NCBI GenBank assembly: GCA_031288765.1
Contig: JAITQV010000289.1
Coordinates: 1 to 10,204 of the forward strand
Direction: 5' to 3'
DNA from: Planctomycetaceae bacterium
GTDB taxonomy: Bacteria; Planctomycetota; Planctomycetia; Pirellulales; Thermoguttaceae
Length of the DNA stretch: 10,204 nt
In this document: piece after piece, positions 1-7,038 of the stretch
Numbering within the stretch: the first letter of the stretch is position 1
Layout: each line of letters opens with the position of its first letter
Position numbers and translations under genes: made by a program
The notes under the pieces: generated by a model
Told to the model about the DNA's origin: nothing
The model's input: the letters and a program-made list of their open reading frames with translations, nothing else
Databases searched by the model: none

Positions 1-426
1 TCGGAAGGCAAATTAATTACACAATTCGAACATGTTGCGGAACATTTTACCGCCATCAAAAATGATCCGCGAACCAAAAATTGGTTGCATTCGCTTGTCC
101 GTTATGCGTTAGCGGTCAGCAAGATGGGTAAAGAACTCGTTGTTAAAGCATTTTCAAAAATTCTTGATGAAAAGGAGGCTGAAAAAATGGCTACTTCTAC
201 AATGCAAGAGCTTATAACTCAAGGCAAAAAAGAAGGTCGTAAAGAAGGCAAAACGGAATTCGGACGCAATGCCGTTTTGAATGTTTTGCGAAAAAGGTTT
301 ACGAAGATTCCCAAAAGAATTGAAGCAGCGATTCAAAGAATGAATGATCCGATTGCATTGGAGTCATTACATTCTTACGCGTTAGATTGCCAGACCTTGG
401 ATGGATTCGCGACTGCATTAAAGTGA
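1..426 (+). CDS. Rpn family recombination-promoting nuclease / putative transposase, C-terminal part (partial at left edge)
   Basis: The frame is open from base 1 to the TAA/TGA region ending at 426, so the start lies outside the window and about 141 residues are visible. The visible part matches the C-terminal half of Rpn/PD-(D/E)XK transposase-like proteins: a helical segment, then a basic Gly/Lys/Glu stretch (ITQGKKEGRKEGKTEFG), then a DUF4351-like tail with the pattern 'vLrkRF..iP..ieaaI.....leSLh.yaLd...LdgF'. The catalytic PD-(D/E)XK core would lie upstream and cannot be judged here. Family members are DNA endonucleases linked to recombination, and many copies are scattered in host genomes as remnants of mobile elements. 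A TTG at 85 could be read as a start, but the frame continues upstream with similar composition, so I treat this as a truncated longer gene. A strong terminator follows 60 nt downstream. The family call comes from pattern recognition of the tail, not from the active site. Confidence 0.65.
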   Translation, partial: SEGKLITQFEHVAEHFTAIKNDPRTKNWLHSLVRYALAVSKMGKELVVKAFSKILDEKEAEKMATSTMQELITQGKKEGRKEGKTEFGRNAVLNVLRKRFTKIPKRIEAAIQRMNDPIALESLHSYALDCQTLDGFATALK

Positions 427-485
427 AACTTCGAATAGAGTTTTGCGTTTAAAATATCCCTATTGATTGATGTTGTATAGTTAAT

Positions 486-537
486 CATAAGATAGACAAC
501 CGATTGGAAAATAGTTGCCTATCTTATGTTATTTTTC
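486..537 (+). terminator. Intrinsic terminator after the Rpn-like gene
   Basis: Two 15-nt arms (486-500 and 514-528) are inverted copies matching at 14 of 15 positions, with a single A/C mismatch at 496/518 and a 13-nt loop. The right arm runs straight into TTATTTTTCG. The U-rich tail is on the + strand only, so this should stop transcription from the Rpn-like gene before the regulator begins. An in-frame ATG at 504 falls inside this loop, which argues against that ATG as the start of the next gene. Confidence 0.75.
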
Positions 538-647
538 GTAATGATTACAAACAGACAATTATCATTAAGGGATTATTCTCAAAAAAATATTATAACAAAA
601 TTATTTTCGCAACCATAAGAGAACCATTATTTTTTGGCATCGGCAAT

Positions 648-1889
648 ATGAAAAAAATGATTAAAAACAAACGGGTTCTTCTTGTGGTTGAGTCTGCGCG
701 TGCTTATGGGCGTGGTATTATTGAAGGGGTTTCCCGTTACATTCAGGAACATGGGCGGTGGACGATTCATTATGAAGAACAAGGTATTTTGACAACCGTT
801 CCTACGTGGTTGAAAGAATGGAAAGGTGATGGGATTATTTGCCGAACAGGTTTTTCGCCGCTTGGTCTCCATTTGCGGAAACTGAATGTTCCGATTGTTG
901 AACTTTTGGGCGATGGTCAACGTTTTGTTAGTGAGGTTCAATCGGATGCTGTTGTAGCCGGAAGTATAGCGGCGGATCATTTTATTGAACGCGGTTTGCG
1001 TTATTTTGCTTATTACAGTTACGGCAACACATGGTGGGGACAGGCTCGCGGAAATTCTTTTGCGGCGGCTTTATCACGGAAGGGTTTTGAGTGTTTTACG
1101 TTACTTTCACAATCCGGCGAGCAAGCGGAAGCGTTTCCCGAATGGAAACCGTTTTATGAAAAACCGCTTTTACGTTGGCTTTTGAAGTTACCCAAACCTA
1201 TCGGGATTTGGTGTGCTGCTGATACAATTGCTCAACGGGTTCACGCTGTCGCGATGAAATCCGGTTTGGTCATTCCCGATGAAATCGCACTACTTGGTAT
1301 TGACAACGACGAACATTTGTGTAACGTTTTAACGCCGACACTATCGAGTATTGATCCTAATTCCGTTGTGGTTGGTTACAACGCGGCAAAACTTCTTGAT
1401 GCAAAAATGGCTTTAGGCAATTCAAAGGAACATTCAAAAGCGAAACTATTACCGGACAATTTGCCGATCAAAATTATTCCGCAATGTTTGGTGATGCGTC
1501 AATCGACTGATGTCATTGCCGCTGATGATCCGAAAATTGTTGCCATTGCTCGATACATTCGGGAACATGCGTTCAGTGGTCTTCTTGTTGCGGAAGTTGC
1601 ACGGGAATTTCATCTTTCAAAACGAACTCTTGAACGGCATTATAAAAAGCTGTTTGGTAAAACGGTGGATCAGGAAATTACGGCGTTGCGTATTGAACAG
1701 GCGAAATTTTTATTACGAACTACTACAATGCCGGTTGCTGATGTTGGTGAGCAAACCGGATTTGACCGCAATTATTTTATCAAGGCGTTCCACCGAATTG
1801 TTGGTGTTTCGCCCAATGTTTACCGAAACGCCAATCGTGTTGGTGTTCCCGGAAAAGAAAATATCATTTTAAAAACACAAACTCATTAA
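648..1889 (+). CDS. XylR-type transcriptional regulator, PBP-like sensor plus AraC-type HTH
   Basis: A 413-aa DNA-binding regulator of the XylR/AraC type that is common in planctomycetes and relatives. Residues about 8-285 form a LacI/periplasmic-binding-protein-like sensor (RVLLVVESARAYGRGIIEGV near the N-terminus; LLGIDNDEHLCN near 215-226, the usual ligand-domain signature). Residues about 295-395 form the C-terminal AraC domain. It has a first helix-turn-helix near 311-332 (LLVAEVAREFHLSKRTLERHY) and a second near 362-382 ending in FHRIVGVSPNVYR, the family hallmark. By family knowledge it binds a sugar and switches sugar-use genes; no xylose genes are visible here, so its ligand and targets are unknown. 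The frame is open back to an ATG at 504, but those 48 residues look like translated leader and overlap a terminator hairpin. The ATG at 648 gives the canonical N-terminus, and an ATG at 657 is also possible. No clear Shine-Dalgarno sequence is present. Confidence 0.85.
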   Translation: MKKMIKNKRVLLVVESARAYGRGIIEGVSRYIQEHGRWTIHYEEQGILTTVPTWLKEWKGDGIICRTGFSPLGLHLRKLNVPIVELLGDGQRFVSEVQSDAVVAGSIAADHFIERGLRYFAYYSYGNTWWGQARGNSFAAALSRKGFECFTLLSQSGEQAEAFPEWKPFYEKPLLRWLLKLPKPIGIWCAADTIAQRVHAVAMKSGLVIPDEIALLGIDNDEHLCNVLTPTLSSIDPNSVVVGYNAAKLLDAKMALGNSKEHSKAKLLPDNLPIKIIPQCLVMRQSTDVIAADDPKIVAIARYIREHAFSGLLVAEVAREFHLSKRTLERHYKKLFGKTVDQEITALRIEQAKFLLRTTTMPVADVGEQTGFDRNYFIKAFHRIVGVSPNVYRNANRVGVPGKENIILKTQTH

Positions 1890-1916
1890 ATTGTTGCAAT
1901 AAAATAACCGGTTACT

Positions 1917-4319
1917 ATGAATTTTTCTTCTTCGCAACTTCCAACGATTATTTTTCAAAAACTTCGGAATCTGAAACGGACACTTCGGATTTATGCGTTT
2001 TTGGACGGGACGGCAACAACATTCCTTGCTGTTATTTTTTTGTTTTGGCTTGATTTGGGGCTGGACCGGTTTTTTGAATTACCGCAACTGTTTCGCGGAT
2101 TGATACTTTTTCTGTTGTTGTCGGGGTTGGGTTATTTTGTTTGGAGTCGGATCATTCGCCGTTGTTGCGTAAATATTCGTAATGATCAGCTGGCGGCTGT
2201 TTTTGAACGTTTCACACCATCGTTGAATGAATCGTTAATAACCGTAGTGGAACTTGATACGGTATTACAAACCCAAAACGAATTTAATCAATTTCTATTT
2301 CAAAAAGACATCGCAGAAGCTGCAGAGACGCTACAAAATATTCGGATTCGGAAATTTTTCCGATTGGGGCGAATTGTAAAGCGGTTTGTTTTGGTGTTTA
2401 TTTTAACCGGAATTGTAACCATTTTTATCGCAACATTTACAGAGACCTCTGAAATTTGGTTTTCGCGGAATATTCTTCTTTCGAATCAGGATTGGCCGCG
2501 TCGTTCGCAATTGGTTGTTGAGGGTTTTGATGATCGGAACGGGCGAATACGGATTGGTCGCGGCGATTCTTTTACGCTGATAGTTCGAGCCAATACTGCG
2601 ATGCCGTTGGTTCCTGAAACAATTCGGTTGCGTCTTGGTTCACGGGAAAACGGTTATCGAAACGTGATGATTGATCAATTCCGAACGGAAATTTTGAAAG
2701 GAACCGACTGGCGTTTTTTTTCACACACGTTTACCGAACTATTGGAAACGTTACCGATTCAGGTTCGCGGAGCCGACTCAACTATTAACGATTTATTTAT
2801 TGAAGTAGTTCCGCCGCCCACATTGACGGAGATGAAATTAAAACAAAAATTTCCCCAATATTTGGAACGGAATGACCGGACAATTTCGGTAAGCGGACAG
2901 ATGAGTATTCCCGACGGAACCGATATTACAGTTACGGGAACGGCAAGTAAACCGCTTGTCAAAGCCGAAACAGTTCTTGATCGCGGAGAACCAGTGGTGT
3001 TGCGGCAAAGTCCGGTTACAACACCGTTTGATTCGTTGTCTTTTTCGCTTCAAAAAATTAGACACGATGCGCTTCTCGAATTTCAACTCGAAGATATTGA
3101 TTTTCTGCGGAACCGTCAACCGATTCGAATTCGTTTCGGTATTGTTAAGGATCAACCGCCGACGGTTACTGCGCGGCTTGATGGTATTGGAACGGTGATT
3201 ACGCCCAATGCTGTATTACCGACTTCCGGCGAAATCACCGATGACAACGGTCTTGCCGCGGTGTCTTATCGTTTCGAAATAGAACGGGGAAATCAAAATA
3301 ACACCTCTGAATCTGTTCCGCCGGAAAATCAGCCGCCCGCAAACCATGAAGCGGAATTACAAAACAAAACTGTAACCGTATTGCCGGAAGATCAGGGATT
3401 GATTACTATAACCGGAGTCAGAAAGGGACAAACCGTGTTTCCTTTGGCGCAAGAATTTTCTGTTTCGGAGATAAGTGTTCAAACCGGCGATAAATTGTCA
3501 CTTTTTCTTGAAGCGTCAGACCGGTTTAATCTTGATGGTCAGACCGGTCAAATCGGTTTGGGACCGCGGTGGACACTTGAAATTGTTACGCCGGAACGAT
3601 TGTTAAGTTTGCTTGAGGTACGTGAAATTTCGTTGCGGCAACGTTTTGAGGTATTGATTGGCGAAACGGAACGGACGAAATTGCTGATCGAAGAATTTTC
3701 GTTACTGCCGCCGGAAGAACTTATCCGGGAAACCGAATCGCTTTCCCTAATCAGCGAACCGCTCATTGATATTGATATTCTTGAGGAACATTTGGAAAAA
3801 TTGGAAGCGAAGAAAAAAACGATGTTGGCAACAATTTCAAGAGAACAGGCGGCAACCGGTTTGTACAATATTTCACGATCATTGCGGGATACACAGAAGG
3901 AGGTTTATGATTTACGAACGATTATTGAGTCGTTTACTTTGATTCGCCGTGAAATGATCAACAATCGAATTTTCTCCGAAGATGCCAAACAACGGCTTGA
4001 ACGGGGAATTATTCAACCAATGCAGGAATTAGTTGATACGGATTTTCCAGAGACAGACCGGATGATTGACCATTTGAATCAGACATTGGAGATTCACGAC
4101 CAACCGCTCCGTGATACGGCGTTGGAACAACAAAAAACGGCTCTCGATCAATTCAATCTTGTGATAAAAAAAATGACAACAATTCGGGATAATATGGTTT
4201 CAATGGAAAGTTTCAACGAAGCGGTTGATATTTTACGGGCAATTATTAAACAACAGCAACAATTACGTAATGAAACATTGGAAGAAAAAAACAAACGGTT
4301 AAAAAATTTGCTTGAATAG
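1917..4319 (+). CDS. DUF4175-like membrane-anchored protein with long helical C-terminal domain
   Basis: An 800-aa protein resembling the large DUF4175-type proteins found widely in planctomycetes. Two hydrophobic helices lie at about residues 33-52 and 58-78 and a third at about 155-175. Between helices two and three sits a soluble patch with the conserved-looking 'LaavfErftPsLNESLiTVvEL'. A long extracytoplasmic beta-rich region follows (about 180-560). It includes 'KDQPPTV' at 411-417 and 'ITDDNGLAAVSYRF' at 440-453, the DDxGL motif usual for this family. Residues about 565-800 are charged and helical, probably coiled coil, with Gln/Lys/Glu-rich stretches. The molecular role is unknown; the topology suggests an envelope protein with a large domain outside the cytoplasmic membrane. 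It starts 27 nt after the xylR-like stop with no clear Shine-Dalgarno sequence, so co-transcription is likely but not shown. It ends in TAG just ahead of a strong terminator. Relatives are often longer, so the C-terminus may be short, but I see no frameshift. Confidence 0.7.
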   Translation: MNFSSSQLPTIIFQKLRNLKRTLRIYAFLDGTATTFLAVIFLFWLDLGLDRFFELPQLFRGLILFLLLSGLGYFVWSRIIRRCCVNIRNDQLAAVFERFTPSLNESLITVVELDTVLQTQNEFNQFLFQKDIAEAAETLQNIRIRKFFRLGRIVKRFVLVFILTGIVTIFIATFTETSEIWFSRNILLSNQDWPRRSQLVVEGFDDRNGRIRIGRGDSFTLIVRANTAMPLVPETIRLRLGSRENGYRNVMIDQFRTEILKGTDWRFFSHTFTELLETLPIQVRGADSTINDLFIEVVPPPTLTEMKLKQKFPQYLERNDRTISVSGQMSIPDGTDITVTGTASKPLVKAETVLDRGEPVVLRQSPVTTPFDSLSFSLQKIRHDALLEFQLEDIDFLRNRQPIRIRFGIVKDQPPTVTARLDGIGTVITPNAVLPTSGEITDDNGLAAVSYRFEIERGNQNNTSESVPPENQPPANHEAELQNKTVTVLPEDQGLITITGVRKGQTVFPLAQEFSVSEISVQTGDKLSLFLEASDRFNLDGQTGQIGLGPRWTLEIVTPERLLSLLEVREISLRQRFEVLIGETERTKLLIEEFSLLPPEELIRETESLSLISEPLIDIDILEEHLEKLEAKKKTMLATISREQAATGLYNISRSLRDTQKEVYDLRTIIESFTLIRREMINNRIFSEDAKQRLERGIIQPMQELVDTDFPETDRMIDHLNQTLEIHDQPLRDTALEQQKTALDQFNLVIKKMTTIRDNMVSMESFNEAVDILRAIIKQQQQLRNETLEEKNKRLKNLLE

Positions 4320-4340
4320 TTTTTTTGCAACAATTTATAC

Positions 4341-4400
4341 AAAACGAAACAAGACAGCCTTAACCTTTTACGGCAAAGATTTCTTGTTTCGTTTTTTTTT
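4341..4400 (+). terminator. Intrinsic terminator between the convergent DUF4175-like gene and rpoD
   Basis: Perfect 14-nt inverted repeat, AAAACGAAACAAGA at 4341-4354 and its complement at 4382-4395, separated by 27 nt. The right arm continues into an uninterrupted run of nine T residues (4392-4400). It lies 21 nt after the DUF4175-like stop on the + strand. On the - strand the same stem ends in TTTT and lies about 67 nt past the rpoD stop, so it may serve both convergent genes, more weakly for rpoD. Confidence 0.75.
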
Positions 4401-4462
4401 GTTGCGGCGATGTTGCGTCGGGTTTTATTTTCCGTTATCAACGATTCACGGTCAACATCTCT

Positions 4463-6199
4463 TTATTCTTCCTGTGACAGAAAACCGGCAAGAGATCGGC
4501 AGCGTCCCGGTTGTTGTAATTTTTGAACGGCTTTTTGTTCAATTTGCCGGACACGTTCCCGTGTTACCTGAAAGATACGTCCCACTTCTTCCAACGTGTA
4601 GGAATATCCGTTTTCAAGACCGTAACGTAATTTAATGATTTCACGTTCACGCGGGGTCAATGTTTTCAGGAGTTTCCCGATTTCCTTTCGTAACATGTCA
4701 TTTGATGCGGAATGTTCGGGGCGTTCAAAACCGGTATCGGCAACAAATTCTCCGAAACAATTTTCGTCACTTTCACCGACCGGATGTTCCAAACTGATTG
4801 GGTTTGTACCCATCAGCAAAATTCGCCGGACTTCCTCAACCGTCATTTCGGCGGCTTCGGCAACCTCATGAACATTCGGTTCCCGACCGGTTGATTGATA
4901 AATTATTCGGGCAGTGTTACGGATACGGGTCAGTGCGTCAATCATGTGTACAGGAATCCGAATCGTCCGCGCCTGTTCCGCAATAGCCCGCGTAATCGCC
5001 TGACGAATCCACCAAGTTGCATACGTTGAAAATTTGAAACCTCGCCGGTATTCAAATTTGTCCACCGCCCGCATCAAACCGGTATTGCCTTCCTGAATCA
5101 AATCAAGAAAATTAAGACCGCGGTTTCGATAATTTTTCGCGACAGAAACGACAAGCCGTAAATTACTGCGCGATAAATCGCATTTCGCTTGTTCATATTC
5201 TTTGAGTAAATCGCGCATTTTTTGGCAGCGAAGACGCAGACTTTTCGGACTTTCCTGTGTTGTAACGATAAGATTCCGAAGTTCGGATTGCAACATCTGA
5301 CGGCGTTCCGGCATGGCGAAAATTTTGGAATCCTGAAGAATCCGCGAAATTTCATCCATGCGTTTGGACATGCTTTCAAGTTGTTTCATTAAAGCATGAA
5401 CACGGCGGTTCCGAAGACTCAATTCTTCAACAAGATTTAACGCTCTGCGGCGGCGTTCCAGAAATCGTTTCCGTGAAACAATTTTAACTTCCGCCGGCGT
5501 ACTTTTTCGTACTAGTAATTCAAAATCGGAAGTTATTGATTCAAGCAGCGGAGCCAATGTACGTAAATTGTGAGGCATTCGGCATTGAATCTGTTCTTTG
5601 GAAAGTTTTTCCGTCAACGACATTTTGATTGTCCGTTCAAACGCCAGTTGACCATGAAACACTTTTGTTAATGTACTAAAAGCATTTTGCAGACCAAACG
5701 GTGCGCCAAGAACACAACGGCGAAACGCGCGGCGGCTTTTTTCAATTCGTTTCGATAAAACCACTTCCTCTTCTTTGGTCAAAAGCGGAATGTTCGCCAT
5801 TTGTGAAAGATACAACCGGATCGGATCACTGTTCCAACGTTCCGGTTCGGGAGCAGGCGCCGTAAATACCGGTTCTTCCGTATGTTCCTTTTCGGATTGC
5901 AGTACGGAAACCGTTGTTACATTTAGTTTGTCGGTTCCGTATTCACTGCCGGATTCTTCTTCCTCTTCCTCGTCATCCGATTCCATGCAGAGTTGGTTTG
6001 AGGATAGTTCGGTAAAGAAATCATCTTCATCGGAAATTCTGTTACGATCCGTTTCAAAACCGCCGAATAATTCGGCAGCCCGAAACATCTCGCTCATCTC
6101 CTCCTCATTTAAGTGGTTAACGACTTCCTCGTAATTAACACGATTTGCCGTTTTATCATTCGTAACCTTTTCACTTTCAAGCACAGCCGTCCGTGACAT
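4463..6199 (-). CDS. rpoD: RNA polymerase primary sigma factor (sigma-70/SigA type)
   Basis: A 578-aa sigma-70 family factor that directs RNA polymerase to housekeeping promoters. Region 1.2 is at about 124-160 (SDPIRLYLSQMANIPLLTKE). A variable, charged helical segment fills about 165-340. Regions 2.1-2.4 span about 343-418, with the core-binding 'DLIQEGNTGLMRAVDKFEY' and the -10-reading 'STYATWWIRQAITRAIAEQA' followed by RTIRIPVH. Region 3 is about 419-490 and region 4 about 505-565, ending in the helix-turn-helix 'LEEVGRIFQVTRERVRQIEQ'. The N-terminus carries an acidic run (about 74-82) where region 1.1 sits in many primary sigmas, and I do not recognise a typical 1.1 domain. The full set of regions and the dnaG neighbourhood favour the primary sigma over an alternative one. 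The ATG is preceded by AGGAGAG at 4-5 nt spacing, a clear ribosome site. It lies 172 nt downstream of the YcxB-like gene. Confidence 0.95.
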   Translation of the reverse strand: MSRTAVLESEKVTNDKTANRVNYEEVVNHLNEEEMSEMFRAAELFGGFETDRNRISDEDDFFTELSSNQLCMESDDEEEEEESGSEYGTDKLNVTTVSVLQSEKEHTEEPVFTAPAPEPERWNSDPIRLYLSQMANIPLLTKEEEVVLSKRIEKSRRAFRRCVLGAPFGLQNAFSTLTKVFHGQLAFERTIKMSLTEKLSKEQIQCRMPHNLRTLAPLLESITSDFELLVRKSTPAEVKIVSRKRFLERRRRALNLVEELSLRNRRVHALMKQLESMSKRMDEISRILQDSKIFAMPERRQMLQSELRNLIVTTQESPKSLRLRCQKMRDLLKEYEQAKCDLSRSNLRLVVSVAKNYRNRGLNFLDLIQEGNTGLMRAVDKFEYRRGFKFSTYATWWIRQAITRAIAEQARTIRIPVHMIDALTRIRNTARIIYQSTGREPNVHEVAEAAEMTVEEVRRILLMGTNPISLEHPVGESDENCFGEFVADTGFERPEHSASNDMLRKEIGKLLKTLTPREREIIKLRYGLENGYSYTLEEVGRIFQVTRERVRQIEQKAVQKLQQPGRCRSLAGFLSQEE

Positions 6200-6371
6200 T
6201 AAACTCTCCTGGGTTAAAGTTAATGACCGGTTCGATCCGTCGAACCGATGCCGGGAAACATCATCAGCCGCTTCAGTTGCGGCTAAAATTTTTTGTAATT
6301 TCCTGTTTTGTCCTTAAAATGCTCACAAAAAGTTTGCTTTTTATAAAAAATAATAGTTAACAGGATCGGGA
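6200..6371 (-). promoter_or_regulatory. rpoD leader with two GC-rich hairpins
   Basis: This gap separates the YcxB-like gene from rpoD. Reading toward rpoD there is a 6-bp stem AGCCGC/GCGGCT (arms 6266-6271 and 6279-6284, 7-nt loop), then a perfect 8-bp stem CGGTTCGA/TCGAACCG (6228-6235 and 6240-6247, loop of four), then the AGGAGAG ribosome site. The 8-bp stem ends about 15 nt from that site. A weak AT-rich stem (6327-6332 and 6337-6342) lies nearer the YcxB-like gene and could be a poor terminator. I found no convincing -35/-10 pair, so rpoD may depend on read-through from dnaG or on a promoter I cannot recognise. Confidence 0.45.
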
Positions 6372-6980
6372 TTATTCTTCATTATAATTTGTTTCAAAAG
6401 TATCATCGTTACTGAAATTGGCGGTTGATCGCAGAACAAAACCTGTTCCAATCAAGACCGCGGAAATAATCAAAAAGATTACAACAGGCTTCCAAAAAGA
6501 CGGTTTCTTTTTCAGTCTGGGAATCAATATTTCTGTTTCAAAGCGGAGACGATCTTCTTCTGATTGAAACGCCGATTTTGGGATCGGTACAAAACCGGAA
6601 GGGACTATGTATAATAAATAATAATCCTTCCAAACACCAGCATACTGAAAATGGCTTAACGGTCCACTTCCTTCCGATCCATCCTCTGTTGTTGCATAAT
6701 ATTTCCAATCATCAAACGATAGCTTTCGTTTTTGAAACATACTGATAAAATTTTTAGAGAATGCATAATATCGGGACATAAAATAATTAAATATGAAGAA
6801 AACAATACCCGTAATTACCATTGCAATAGGACATCGAATCCATTCGTTTGATGCAATAAACAGAGGAAGTAAAATCACATTTACATAACACCAGACCCAG
6901 CAACAATGAATACCATTTTGCCAACGGCAAATTCGTAAAAAATCTTTTGCCGGAAATTCAAATTCGTTTAATTCTATCAT
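6372..6980 (-). CDS. Small YcxB-like membrane protein between dnaG and rpoD
   Basis: A 202-aa protein with hydrophobic helices at about residues 25-43, 49-68 and 165-184. The soluble part between helices two and three ends with 'FVPIPKSAFQSEEDRLRFETEI' in pieces around 130-150. This resembles the end of YcxB-like domains, where a 'PKxAF..eedl..F' motif follows a segment equivalent to the 'hFqyagvwkdyYLLYI' seen here. Members of that domain family are small bacterial membrane proteins of unknown function. The third C-terminal helix and acidic tail (FSNDDTFETNYNEE) are additions I do not recognise. The ATG has AGGA about 10 nt upstream. The gene lies 58 nt after the dnaG stop in the same direction and is probably carried on the dnaG transcript. 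The family call is tentative; the membrane topology is more certain. Confidence 0.6.
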   Translation of the reverse strand: MIELNEFEFPAKDFLRICRWQNGIHCCWVWCYVNVILLPLFIASNEWIRCPIAMVITGIVFFIFNYFMSRYYAFSKNFISMFQKRKLSFDDWKYYATTEDGSEGSGPLSHFQYAGVWKDYYLLYIVPSGFVPIPKSAFQSEEDRLRFETEILIPRLKKKPSFWKPVVIFLIISAVLIGTGFVLRSTANFSNDDTFETNYNEE

Positions 6981-7038
6981 TGGTTTCGTTTCCTGTTTAG
7001 ATTCGAAATTATTTATTTATGAAAGATACATTATTTTG

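Noticed and set aside
504..647. 48-residue N-terminal extension of the XylR-like protein from the ATG at 504
   Set aside because: The ATG lies in the loop of a strong terminator hairpin, the added residues do not resemble the family, and ATG 648 gives the expected N-terminus.
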